The notes under the pieces are model-generated. The model had not been told where the DNA came from and searched no databases. It saw only the letters and a list, made by a program, of their open reading frames with translations. Shown here in pieces: positions 45,539 through 53,951 of a stretch of DNA of 64,000 nt. The position numbers and the translations under genes were made by a program. How positions within the stretch are numbered: the first letter of the stretch is position 1; each line of letters opens with the position of its first letter. The DNA comes from Salinimicrobium xinjiangense DSM 19287 (GTDB lineage: Bacteria; Bacteroidota; Bacteroidia; Flavobacteriales; Flavobacteriaceae): contig NZ_AUIG01000002.1 in NCBI RefSeq assembly GCF_000423585.1, forward strand, positions 62,001 to 126,000, written 5' to 3'.

Positions 45539-45546
45539 CAAAAATA
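45539..45546 (-). promoter_or_regulatory. -7 box for TA operon
   Basis: Minus-strand TATTTTTG only 7 bases before the antitoxin ATG, implying a leaderless or nearly leaderless mRNA. Confidence 0.5.
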
Positions 45547-45583
45547 ATGAAAAGTACTTTCTGCTAAAGTGCCAAAAAGGGTA

Positions 45584-46615
45584 TTATACGGCAACATTCT
45601 GGTGAGCCCATTCATCGATCCAGCGGGCCAGTACCTTCACCCAATCGTCCCGATCATTTAGACAGGGAACTACCGTGAACTTCTCACCTCCTACTTCTTC
45701 AAAGATCTCCCTGCCTTCCATGGCGATCTCTTCCAGGGTTTCAAGACAGTCAGATACGAATGCAGGGGTAACTATAGCCAGGTTCTTTACTCCTTCAAGG
45801 CCTTTTCTCTCTATGGTCCTGTCAGTATAAGGCTGCAACCATGGATCAAATCCAAGCCTTGACTGGAAAGAGACGGAATATTTTCCTTTTTCGAGCCCCA
45901 GGTATTCGGCTACCAGTTTGGTAGTCTCATAACACTGATGCCTGTAACAGAACTGATGTGCCGGAGAGGGGGTCTGGCAACAGCTGCCATCAATCTTACA
46001 ATGAGATTTAGTGATGTCGCTTTTCCTGATATGCCTTTTAGGAACTCCGTGATAAGAGAAAAGAAGATGGTCAAATTCCACTCCTTTTAAAGATTCTGAT
46101 ATACTCGTTCCAAGCACCCTGATGTAATCTTCGTGATTGTAAAATGCAGGAACTGAAGTGAACTGCATTTTCGGAAAATGCTTTTTCCGAAGCTCTTCAG
46201 CCAATACCAGAATAGTTTCCGTAGTTGCCATAGCAAATTGTGGATACATTGGAAAGATCAACACCTCATCCACCCCCTTGTCATGTAATTCCTGTAGCCC
46301 GCTTTTGATAGAAGGCTTTCCGTAGCGCATTGCCAGAGTAATAGGCACAGAAGTCAAAGCATCTACTTTTTCCTGAAGCCTTTCTGAAAGGACTATTAAA
46401 GGAGATCCTTCTTCCCACCAGATCTTTTCGTAAGCCTCTGCCGATTTCTTTGGACGGGTATTGAGGATGATCCCTCGCACCAGTAAAGTACGGGCCCAGT
46501 AAGGGACATCGATCACCCGTTCATCCATTAGAAACTCATCAAGATATTTCTTTACATCTGCAGGATCTGTACTATCCGGCGATCCCAAATTAACGAGTAA
46601 TACTCCTTTGCTCAT
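45584..46615 (-). CDS. hemH: Ferrochelatase
   Basis: Inserts Fe(II) into protoporphyrin IX, the last step of heme synthesis. 343 residues from the ATG at 46615 (MSKGVLLVNLGSPDS); the ATG at 46633 overlaps the -7 box and is rejected. LLFSYHGVPKRH carries the conserved catalytic His and the Cys-rich segment SHCKIDGSCCQ is notable. FAMATTETI and the C-terminal PAFVSDCLETLEEI match the family. Confidence 0.96.
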   Translation of the reverse strand: MSKGVLLVNLGSPDSTDPADVKKYLDEFLMDERVIDVPYWARTLLVRGIILNTRPKKSAEAYEKIWWEEGSPLIVLSERLQEKVDALTSVPITLAMRYGKPSIKSGLQELHDKGVDEVLIFPMYPQFAMATTETILVLAEELRKKHFPKMQFTSVPAFYNHEDYIRVLGTSISESLKGVEFDHLLFSYHGVPKRHIRKSDITKSHCKIDGSCCQTPSPAHQFCYRHQCYETTKLVAEYLGLEKGKYSVSFQSRLGFDPWLQPYTDRTIERKGLEGVKNLAIVTPAFVSDCLETLEEIAMEGREIFEEVGGEKFTVVPCLNDRDDWVKVLARWIDEWAHQNVAV

Positions 46616-46630
46616 CTTAATAATTTGGTT

Positions 46631-46638
46631 CAAAAATA
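46631..46638 (-). promoter_or_regulatory. -7 box for hemH
   Basis: Minus-strand TATTTTTG, 15 bases before the chosen ATG; it decides the start. Confidence 0.6.
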
Positions 46639-46703
46639 CTATTAAAATAACCGGAAGAAAAATCTCTTACCCGGCTTTAGAAGAATAGCATCATTGAAGG
46701 AAT

Positions 46704-47600
46704 TTATGATTGTGCTTCCGAGGACAGCGACATAAGGTATTTCTTGGGTGTGGTCCCAAATTTCTTTTTAAATGCCGCGATAAAGTGACTGGAAGTACTG
46801 TACCCCACCTTTAGCCCTGCTTCATTTACATTGTAATCTCCGGAATCCAGTAGCTTTCTGGCATATTCCATCTTGTAATCGAATAAAAAGCTGAAAACAG
46901 AATCTCCATAGATCTGCTTAAAACCCTCTTTTAATTTTTTGAGACTCAGACCTATTTCTCTGGACAGCTCCTGTAAAGACGGAGGCTCGGCCATATTGGC
47001 TATTACAATATCTTTAGCTTTCCTTATTTTAAGAACATTCTCTTCATCACTTAAAAATGGACATTGTTCGATATCGGGTTCTTCAGACCTGTTAAAATAG
47101 AGACTCAGCAGCTCATAAGCCTTTGCTTTGTAATATAGAATCCTGATCGTAGGAACGATGTTATAATTGAAGATCTGGTTAAGAACAATCATCATTCCCG
47201 GGGAAAGAGGTGTATCTTTATAATATTGCTTATCCCTGTTTTCCAGATTCAGGAAACTAATGTACCCGGCTTCGTCGGAAAACAGGGCGTGAAACTTCTT
47301 GATGGATATAATGATTGACACAACCCAGCTCCCCGGTTGTAATTCAAGGTCTATCGGGAGGTCTCTTTTAGGATTATACAGAAGCAGTACGTTCTCTTCA
47401 GGCAATGGTATTTTATAACTGCCATTATTAAAGAAAAATCTGTTCTCTCCCTTACCGGAAAAATGAAATTGTATGAAATCACTATTGATATTCCGCTGAA
47501 TTTTCACGGGCTGCTGCCGTGTATTCTGAAATTTCAGAAGATAAAATCCTTCTTCGAGTCGGGTCTTTTCAAAGGAACCTTGAGCGATATTTTCTTCCAT
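46704..47600 (-). CDS. AraC family transcriptional regulator
   Basis: 298-residue regulator with an N-terminal cupin-like effector domain (about 1-180) and a C-terminal double helix-turn-helix: SLQELSREIGLSLKKLKEGFKQIYG and NVNEAGLKVGYSTSSHFIAAFKKKFGTTPKKY. It resembles the PchR-like regulators of iron and siderophore genes. Divergent from hemA, with a 210-base spacer, it is the natural candidate for heme or iron control of the hem operon; the signal it senses is unknown. Confidence 0.9.
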   Translation of the reverse strand: MEENIAQGSFEKTRLEEGFYLLKFQNTRQQPVKIQRNINSDFIQFHFSGKGENRFFFNNGSYKIPLPEENVLLLYNPKRDLPIDLELQPGSWVVSIIISIKKFHALFSDEAGYISFLNLENRDKQYYKDTPLSPGMMIVLNQIFNYNIVPTIRILYYKAKAYELLSLYFNRSEEPDIEQCPFLSDEENVLKIRKAKDIVIANMAEPPSLQELSREIGLSLKKLKEGFKQIYGDSVFSFLFDYKMEYARKLLDSGDYNVNEAGLKVGYSTSSHFIAAFKKKFGTTPKKYLMSLSSEAQS

Positions 47601-47686
47601 GGTTTTTCATTAATTATTGACACCTTTATTTAGATTTATTCTAAACTAGAAATCAGGTTTTCCAGATTTGACAGGTAAAATTAGCC

Positions 47687-47694
47687 CAAATATA
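47687..47694 (-). promoter_or_regulatory. -7 box for AraC-type gene
   Basis: Minus-strand TATATTTG in the divergent spacer, 86 bases before the regulator ATG. Confidence 0.5.
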
Positions 47695-47754
47695 TGATAT
47701 TGATCAGTTTTTGAAAGAAAATCACGTGTAGCGACAAAAAATGTACTTTTAGCG

Positions 47755-47786
47755 TTGTTTTTTAAATTAACCTTATCTTAATTTTG
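47755..47786 (+). promoter_or_regulatory. hemA promoter
   Basis: TTG at 47755-47757 and TAATTTTG at 47779-47786, 21 bases apart: a full Bacteroidota -33/-7 promoter. It excludes the in-frame TTG at 47784 as a start and supports the ATG at 47811. Confidence 0.75.
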
Positions 47787-47810
47787 TCCGTTGGAATCCT
47801 AATCAGGTAC

Positions 47811-49070
47811 ATGGAAGATTATAATATTTCAAGAGGAAAACATTTTTATACAATCGGGCTAAGTTATAAAAAGGCCGACGCAGAGATAAGAGGACATTTT
47901 AGTTTAGACGAGACCGGAAAGAAAAATTTGCTTGAGCAGGCAAAAACTGAAGGTATCGACGGAATTATTGTAACCTCCACCTGCAACCGAACTGAGATCT
48001 ATGGTTTTGCCCAGCATCCTTTTCAGTTGATCAAACTTTTGTGCGAACATACACCCGGAACGGTTGAGGAGTTTGAAAAAGTGGCTTATGTCTATAAGAA
48101 CAAAGACGCCATTTCTCATATGTTTAGAGTGGGGACCGGTCTTGATAGCCAAATCCTTGGAGACTTTGAAATAATTAGCCAGATAAAATCGGCATTTATT
48201 CAGTCAAAGGATATAGGAGTCTCAAATCCCTTTTTGGAGAGGCTGGTAAATTCCGTGATTCAGGCCAGTAAGCGCATCAAAAATGATACAGACATTTCTT
48301 CGGGGGCAACTTCAGTAAGTTTTGCCTCGGTACAATATATTTTAAAGAATTACGACAAACCTGCAGATCAGGACATTTTGTTGTTTGGAACAGGAAAAAT
48401 AGGTCGTAACACCTGTGAGAACCTGGTGAAACACACTAAGAATCATCATATAACTCTTATCAACAGGACTAAAGATAAAGCTGAAAAAATAGCAGGTAAA
48501 TTTGATCTCACAGTTAAAGATTACGCCGATCTACAGGCAGAGATAAGACAGGCTGATATTTTAATAGTGGCTACAGGCGCTCAAACTCCTACCATTACAA
48601 AAGAACTTATCTACAATAAGAAGGATTTGTTGATCCTGGATTTATCGATTCCGAAGAATGTTTCAGACGAGGTAAGGGATCTTCCCGGTGTTACTGTAAT
48701 TCATCTGGATCATCTTTCTCAAATGACAGATGAAACTTTGGAACGAAGAAAAGCAGCAATTCCCCTGGCACAACAAATAATAGCTGAAGCCGAAGCTGAA
48801 TTCAACTCCTGGTTGGAAACAAGAAAATTTGCACCAACTATAAAGGCTCTTAAAAAGAAATTGAGAGACATGAAGGATGCCGAAGTGGATTTTCAGCGTA
48901 GGAAAATTGAGAATTTTAATGACCGCCAGGCCGAAATTTTAGGAGATCGTATTATTCAGAAGATCATGAACCAATTCGCCAATCACCTTAAGGGAGATTC
49001 AAATACTACAGATGAAAGCCTGGAACTTATTCAAAAGGTATTTCAACTGGAAGAGACGGCGAAGCGATGA
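47811..49070 (+). CDS. hemA: Glutamyl-tRNA reductase
   Basis: First enzyme of C5 heme synthesis, reducing glutamyl-tRNA to glutamate-1-semialdehyde with NADPH. 419 residues. The catalytic Cys58 lies in TSTCNRTEIYG, GTGLDSQILGD follows, and the NADPH domain has LFGTGKIGRNT. The C-terminal dimerisation helices are complete. hemC overlaps its stop by 4 bases. First gene of the hem operon. Confidence 0.96.
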   Translation: MEDYNISRGKHFYTIGLSYKKADAEIRGHFSLDETGKKNLLEQAKTEGIDGIIVTSTCNRTEIYGFAQHPFQLIKLLCEHTPGTVEEFEKVAYVYKNKDAISHMFRVGTGLDSQILGDFEIISQIKSAFIQSKDIGVSNPFLERLVNSVIQASKRIKNDTDISSGATSVSFASVQYILKNYDKPADQDILLFGTGKIGRNTCENLVKHTKNHHITLINRTKDKAEKIAGKFDLTVKDYADLQAEIRQADILIVATGAQTPTITKELIYNKKDLLILDLSIPKNVSDEVRDLPGVTVIHLDHLSQMTDETLERRKAAIPLAQQIIAEAEAEFNSWLETRKFAPTIKALKKKLRDMKDAEVDFQRRKIENFNDRQAEILGDRIIQKIMNQFANHLKGDSNTTDESLELIQKVFQLEETAKR

Positions 49071-49990
49071 ATAAAATAATCCGCATCGGAACACGAGACA
49101 GTGAACTGGCGCTTTGGCAGGCAAACGCTGTTAAGAACGCTCTTGAAAAGCTGGGGCATCAAACTGAATTAATTCCGGTAAAATCTCAGGGAGACCTGGT
49201 TCTTGACAAGCCTCTGTATGAATTCGGAATAACGGGAATCTTTACCAAGACTCTTGACGTAGCAATGTTGACCGATGCTATTGATATTGCGGTTCATTCC
49301 ATGAAAGACGTTCCCACCGCTTTGCCCAAGGGTATAGTAGAGGGAGCGGTATTAAAAAGAGCACATACGCAGGATATTTTGATCCATAAGGGTACAGACT
49401 TTTTAAATGAAGAAGGTATAGTGGCCACAGGAAGTCTTCGAAGACAGGCGCAATGGCTACATAAATATCCAAACCACGAAATTGTGGATTTGCGGGGCAA
49501 TGTGAACACCCGACTTCAGAAACTGGAGGATAGTGACTGGAACGGGGCCATATTCGCGGCTGCCGGGCTGGAGCGCATTAATATAAAACCAGAATCCTAT
49601 ATAGATCTTAAGTGGATGATCCCGGCACCCGCACAGGGAGCAATGCTAGTCGTTGCCAAAGAGGAAGACGATTTTTGCCTTAAAGCTTTAGCGGCTTTGA
49701 ATCATGAACCTTCCGAAATCTGCGTTCATATGGAAAGAGAATTTTTAAGAGTTCTTGAAGGCGGATGTACCGCTCCCATTGGCGCTTTGGCCACTATTGA
49801 AGGCGACAATATTCATTTTAAAGGTGCTTTGTTCAGTCTGGATGGGCAGCAGAGAATAGGAGTAGAAAAGACAATCCCTGTTTCGGAACATAAAGGCTTC
49901 GGAAGAACCTGTGCAGAAGAGATCCTGCAGGCCGGTGGCGCCGAACTTATGAAGCAAATAAAGCAGCAGGTCAATAACACCAAAGGATAA
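49067..49990 (+). CDS. hemC: Hydroxymethylbilane synthase
   Basis: Joins four porphobilinogen molecules. 307 residues; IGTRDSELALWQA at the start, GSLRRQAQW and the cofactor Cys234 in LEGGCTAPIGA, to which the dipyrromethane is bound. Overlaps hemA by ATGA. Confidence 0.97.
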   Translation: MNKIIRIGTRDSELALWQANAVKNALEKLGHQTELIPVKSQGDLVLDKPLYEFGITGIFTKTLDVAMLTDAIDIAVHSMKDVPTALPKGIVEGAVLKRAHTQDILIHKGTDFLNEEGIVATGSLRRQAQWLHKYPNHEIVDLRGNVNTRLQKLEDSDWNGAIFAAAGLERINIKPESYIDLKWMIPAPAQGAMLVVAKEEDDFCLKALAALNHEPSEICVHMEREFLRVLEGGCTAPIGALATIEGDNIHFKGALFSLDGQQRIGVEKTIPVSEHKGFGRTCAEEILQAGGAELMKQIKQQVNNTKG

Positions 49991-50032
49991 TCCTCTCTTG
50001 CTGAAGCAAAACAATTTTGAAAAATTCAGAAA

Positions 50033-50743
50033 TTGTCAGAAAAAACAGAACCAAACTCTCCTTTTCCACACTCCACAGAGAGCCGGGTCACTGTGCTTTC
50101 CACTAAGAAACTGAAGACCAATCAAAGAGAATTGCTGCTCAACCGTGGTATCGGATTAGTGGAGAAAGAATTTATTTCTATAGTCCCTCTTCCATTTAAA
50201 ATAAATGAAATTCCTGAAAATATTATTTTCACCAGTAAAAATGCTGTAAAAGCTATTTTGGACCACCCTTCAAAAAGGTATTTTCAGCAGAGGAATATTT
50301 TTTGCGTTGGCTATAAAACTGCAGAGTTCTTAACTCAAAATGGCTTTCACATTTGTAAAACAGCAAATTATGGAGAAGATCTGGCTTCATTAATAGTTAA
50401 AGAACATTCGGGCGAAAGTTTTCTTTTTATCTGCGGAAAAAGTCGACATGACGCTCTTCCGAAAGGTCTAAAGAAAGCAGGAATTCCCCTAAAAGAGGTA
50501 GAGGTATACGACACTGAACTGAGTCCAAAAAAAATTGATCGTATCTTTGACGGAGTGCTGTTTTTCAGCCCGAGTGCAGTCAAAAGCTACTGTAGCGAAA
50601 ATGATCTTAATGAAAGTGTGGTCTTCTGTATAGGTACCACAACTGCCGAAGAAGCCGGGAAATACACAGATAAAATAGTCCTGACTTCGACACCTTCTGT
50701 AGAAAATGTGATCGTGCAGGTGGTGAAATATTTTAGTGGGTAA
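50033..50743 (+). CDS. hemD: Uroporphyrinogen-III synthase, non-ATG start
   Basis: 236-residue HemD-fold protein (VTVLSTKKL at the start, NIIFTSKNAVKAI, LFICGKSRHDALP, FFSPSAVKSY, CIGTTTAEEAGKY near the end). HemD sequences are weakly conserved, but the motif order and place after hemC are convincing. No in-frame ATG exists before the first motif: a TGA lies upstream, so translation begins at TTG 50033 or GTG 50093. The gene is followed by REP hairpins and a transposase. Confidence 0.9.
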   Translation: MSEKTEPNSPFPHSTESRVTVLSTKKLKTNQRELLLNRGIGLVEKEFISIVPLPFKINEIPENIIFTSKNAVKAILDHPSKRYFQQRNIFCVGYKTAEFLTQNGFHICKTANYGEDLASLIVKEHSGESFLFICGKSRHDALPKGLKKAGIPLKEVEVYDTELSPKKIDRIFDGVLFFSPSAVKSYCSENDLNESVVFCIGTTTAEEAGKYTDKIVLTSTPSVENVIVQVVKYFSG

Positions 50744-50746
50744 ATT

Positions 50747-50829
50747 GACCTGCAAGGTTTTCAAAACCTTGTAGGTCTTAAACAAATCCGAACAAGACCT
50801 ACAAGGTCCAAAAAAGACCTTGCAGGTCT
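50747..50829. repeat. REP/BIME hairpins next to TnpA-REP gene
   Basis: First hairpin 50747-50777 (GACCTGCAAGGTTTT with its imperfect complement), second 50795-50829 (AGACCTACAAGGTC with its complement). The two halves are also complementary to each other, giving a cruciform of about 80 bases. It sits between hemD and the transposase and is its likely substrate; it may also weaken hem transcription past this point. Confidence 0.8.
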
Positions 50830-50843
50830 GATGAAGTAGAAAA

Positions 50844-51395
50844 ATGAAACTTGAAACGTTAGAGAAGGATTCGGTTTATCACCTTTATAATAGGGGGATA
50901 AATAGGTCGAACATTTTTTCTAATGAAGAAAATAAATTTTACTTCCTTAAACAATATAACAAGTACTTATCCGGAAAGGTTTCCACCTTTGCATACTGTC
51001 TTCTCCAAAACCATTTTCATCTCGTTGTGAGAATTGAAGGTGAAACTAAAGAAGTCACCCAATGCTTTTCAAATTTCTTTAATTCCTATGCAAAGGCATA
51101 TAATAAATTGGAAAACAGGAGCGGCAGTTTATTTGAAAAACACTTTAAGAGAATTAAAGTAAATAAGGAATCTTACTTGAAACAACTTATAATCTATGTA
51201 AATTTGAATCCCCAAATCCATTTTGGGGAAGATTTTAAAGACTATTCTTTTTCTTCCTATAAAGAAATATTAAAAGAGTCTTCAAAAATTATAAAATCAG
51301 ACGAAATTTTTGAGCTTTTTGGAGGGAAAAAGAACTTCGAAGAAGTACACGACATTCGCAAAATCTCTTTGTCTGACCAATTAACATTAGAATAG
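50844..51395 (+). CDS. REP-associated tyrosine transposase (TnpA-REP, Y1/IS200-like)
   Basis: 183-residue single-domain Y1 transposase. The HUH motif is H57-F-H59 in LLQNHFHLVV, and the probable nucleophile is Tyr118 in IIYVNLNP. VYHLYNRGINRSNIF at the start is typical of the RAYT group. It nicks single-stranded REP sequences like those 15-97 bases upstream. It lies in the hem operon direction and hemE begins 9 bases later. Confidence 0.92.
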   Translation: MKLETLEKDSVYHLYNRGINRSNIFSNEENKFYFLKQYNKYLSGKVSTFAYCLLQNHFHLVVRIEGETKEVTQCFSNFFNSYAKAYNKLENRSGSLFEKHFKRIKVNKESYLKQLIIYVNLNPQIHFGEDFKDYSFSSYKEILKESSKIIKSDEIFELFGGKKNFEEVHDIRKISLSDQLTLE

Positions 51396-51404
51396 AATTA
51401 TACT

Positions 51405-52433
51405 ATGATAAAAAACGACCTCTTTCTTAGAGCATTAAAAGGTGAAACCGTAGAACGTCCGCCGGTTTGGATGATGAGGCAGGCAGGAAGATACCTTCCC
51501 GATTTTATGAAGCTGAAGGAAAAATATGACTTCTTCACACGTTGCCGCACTCCCGAACTGGCTACAGAAATTACCGTTATGCCAATCCACCAGGTAGGAA
51601 CAGATGCGGCTATACTTTTTAGTGATATTCTCGTAGTCCCACAAGCCATGAACATCGAAGTGGAAATGAAACCCGGACTGGGACCATGGCTCCCAAATCC
51701 CGTTAGAACCTCAGCAGATGTAGAAAAGGTAATTGTCCCCGATGTGCATGAAAGTCTGGGCTATGTAATGGAAGCTGTAAAAATGACCAAAAAGGAACTT
51801 AATAATGAAGTGCCTCTTATAGGTTTTGCCGGTTCTCCGTGGACAATACTATGTTATGCTGTACAGGGACAGGGATCCAAGAACTTTGATATTGCAAAGA
51901 AATTCTGCTTTACGAATCCGCAGGCAGCTCATACGCTGCTTCAAAAGATCACCGATACGACTATTGCTTATTTAAAGGCAAAAGTTGAAGCGGGAGTCGA
52001 TGCCGTGCAGGTTTTTGACTCCTGGGGTGGAATGTTGTCACCGCAGGATTACCAGGAATTTTCATGGAAATATATTCAGCAGATCATTGATGCCTTAAAA
52101 GGTGAAACTCCGGTAATCGCCTTTGGAAAAGGCTGCTGGTTTGCTCTTGATAAAATGGCAGTTTCTGGTGCTTCGGCACTTGGTGTGGATTGGACCTGCT
52201 CTCCTGAAATGGCGAGAAAACTGACAGGAGGAGAAATTACTCTACAGGGTAATTTTGATCCCAGCCGACTTTATTCCCCCCCGGCAAAGATCAAAGAGAT
52301 GGTGCACAACATGATCAATGAATTTGGTAAGGACAGATACGTGGTAAACCTGGGTCACGGAATTCTTCCCGATATCCCGGTTGAGAACGCTATCGCATTT
52401 GTAGAAGCAGTAAAAGAGTATAAAGTAAAATAA
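51405..52433 (+). CDS. hemE: Uroporphyrinogen decarboxylase
   Basis: 342 residues. [16 protein letters not shown] contains the conserved Arg residues at the substrate cleft, and [16 protein letters not shown] and [11 protein letters not shown] are family blocks. It converts uroporphyrinogen III to coproporphyrinogen III. The ATG lies 9 bases after the transposase stop, so its expression may depend on readthrough past the inserted element. Confidence 0.97.
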   Translation: MIKNDLFLRALKGETVERPPVWMMRQAGRYLPDFMKLKEKYDFFTRCRTPELATEITVMPIHQVGTDAAILFSDILVVPQAMNIEVEMKPGLGPWLPNPVRTSADVEKVIVPDVHESLGYVMEAVKMTKKELNNEVPLIGFAGSPWTILCYAVQGQGSKNFDIAKKFCFTNPQAAHTLLQKITDTTIAYLKAKVEAGVDAVQVFDSWGGMLSPQDYQEFSWKYIQQIIDALKGETPVIAFGKGCWFALDKMAVSGASALGVDWTCSPEMARKLTGGEITLQGNFDPSRLYSPPAKIKEMVHNMINEFGKDRYVVNLGHGILPDIPVENAIAFVEAVKEYKVK

Positions 52434-52435
52434 AG

Positions 52436-52930
52436 GTGGCGATAGAGAGAAGAATAGCGTCCCTCAATTTTCGGGAACTCGTTGTTCTTTGTTTAGTCTT
52501 TTTAAGACGCCCCCAATACCTTATTCCGACCTATAAAGCTACCAACAGAGCGGTTGAAATTTCTGATCGGCTTTACGGCGATCTACATCATGAAGACAAC
52601 AGAACAAATGCTTTTCGACATGCGCTTTGGAATTATTTGATCTGTCAGTACTGTTTACCAGTTGCAGGATGTCCGGAAAGAGTCATGAGTTGGAGCAAAA
52701 AGATCACTGATCTTCATGAACGGCTCGCCCCAAATGAAGATCTGGCGAAGATGATGGATCTGCATAACAACAAGATAGGGAGAGAATTGTTTCTGAATTT
52801 CTCCGGAAAAGAAATGGATATCTTAACTGTGCTGCAACAAATGACCGCGGAAGCAGTCCAGGTGAAAAGTCCAGCAGAAATTGAAGAAGAGCAAAGCATA
52901 TTAGTCTTTATTGAAAAAATAAAAAGATGA
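52436..52930 (+). CDS. DUF6973-like protein inside hem operon, GTG start
   Basis: 164-residue cytoplasmic protein starting at GTG 2 bases after hemE and ending with an ATGA overlap into hemF, so it is translationally tied to both. NAFRHALWNYLICQ and MMDLHNNKIGRELF carry conserved His, Asn and Asp residues and match the DUF6973 pattern; the His/Asn set could bind a metal. Function unknown; the tight placement in the heme operon suggests a role in this pathway. Confidence 0.75.
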   Translation: MAIERRIASLNFRELVVLCLVFLRRPQYLIPTYKATNRAVEISDRLYGDLHHEDNRTNAFRHALWNYLICQYCLPVAGCPERVMSWSKKITDLHERLAPNEDLAKMMDLHNNKIGRELFLNFSGKEMDILTVLQQMTAEAVQVKSPAEIEEEQSILVFIEKIKR

Positions 52931-53829
52931 AAGAAAAATTCTACGCTTACATCCAAAACCTGCAGGACAGGATTACGGCCAATCTTGAAGCTATGGATGG
53001 AGAAGCTGTTTTCAAAGAAGATCTGTGGCACCGCGAGGAAGGCGGCGGAGGCCGTACCAGGGTGATCGAAAACGGAGCCGTTTTTGAAAAGGGAGGTGTG
53101 AATATTTCGAAAGTCTTTGGCCCTCTTGCACCGGCCATGCAGTTACATTTTGGAGTGGGAGATGTAGATTTCTTCGCCTGCGGAATCAGTCTTGTCCTCC
53201 ATCCTAAGAATCCCATGGTTCCCACAGTACACGCCAACTGGAGGTATTTCGAAATGTACGACAAAGCAGGAAACACTGTGGACAGCTGGTTTGGCGGCGG
53301 ACAAGATCTTACCCCCTACTACCTTTTTGAAGAGGATGCAGCACATTTCCACAAGATCTGCAAACAAGCCTGTGACAGACATGATCCTGATTTTTACCCG
53401 GATTTCAAGAAAAAATGCGACGAATATTTTCACAACTCCCACCGCAATGAAGCCCGGGGAATCGGCGGATTGTTCTTTGATTATCTAAAGCCTTCCGAAG
53501 AAAGGGATGAAGAGCAGTGGTATGATTTCGTTACAGATGTAGGCGACAGCTTTTTGGAAGCCTATTTACCCATTGTAGAAAAAAGAAAAGATCTGCCATA
53601 CAATGAGCAGCAACGCAGTTGGCAGGAAATAAGGCGCGGCCGTTATGTTGAATTTAATCTCGTGCACGACAAAGGCACCTTATTTGGATTAAAGACCAAT
53701 GGGAGGATCGAAAGCATTCTCATAAGCCTCCCTCCACACGTGCAGTGGGTATACGACCACCACCCCGAACCCGGTAGTGAGGAGGAGAAGTTGGTGAGGG
53801 TTTTGGAACAGCCGAGAGAATGGGTGTAA
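52927..53829 (+). CDS. hemF: Oxygen-dependent coproporphyrinogen III oxidase
   Basis: 300 residues. GGGGRTRVI, FACGISLVLHPKNP, NWRYFEM and WFGGGQDLTPYY are signature blocks, with LPPHVQWVYDHHP near the C terminus. Makes protoporphyrinogen IX using oxygen, so this operon is the aerobic route. Overlaps the preceding gene by 4 bases. Confidence 0.97.
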   Translation: MKEKFYAYIQNLQDRITANLEAMDGEAVFKEDLWHREEGGGGRTRVIENGAVFEKGGVNISKVFGPLAPAMQLHFGVGDVDFFACGISLVLHPKNPMVPTVHANWRYFEMYDKAGNTVDSWFGGGQDLTPYYLFEEDAAHFHKICKQACDRHDPDFYPDFKKKCDEYFHNSHRNEARGIGGLFFDYLKPSEERDEEQWYDFVTDVGDSFLEAYLPIVEKRKDLPYNEQQRSWQEIRRGRYVEFNLVHDKGTLFGLKTNGRIESILISLPPHVQWVYDHHPEPGSEEEKLVRVLEQPREWV

Positions 53830-53832
53830 ATT

Positions 53833-53867
53833 AGTGATCAGTGGTCAGTGATCAGTGATCAGTGATC
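53833..53867. repeat. Seven-base tandem repeat (AGTGATC)x5
   Basis: Five units of AGTGATC, one changed to AGTGGTC, in the hemF-hemB spacer. A second short-period repeat, CTTGAATTTTGAA, follows near 53920-53945. Slippage-prone sequence; each unit carries GATC. Confidence 0.8.
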
Positions 53868-53951
53868 AGAGCATAGTGACATAACCTTGAACGGTGAATT
53901 TTAAATCTCGAACCAAAAAAATCTTGAATTTTGAACCTTGAATTTTGAATT

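Noticed and set aside
50747-50829. Rho-independent terminator of hemD
   Set aside because: Both hairpins lack a T run and match REP structure next to a TnpA-REP gene, so termination is not the main reading.
53833-53867. CRISPR-like array
   Set aside because: The unit is only 7 bases with no spacers; it is a simple tandem repeat.
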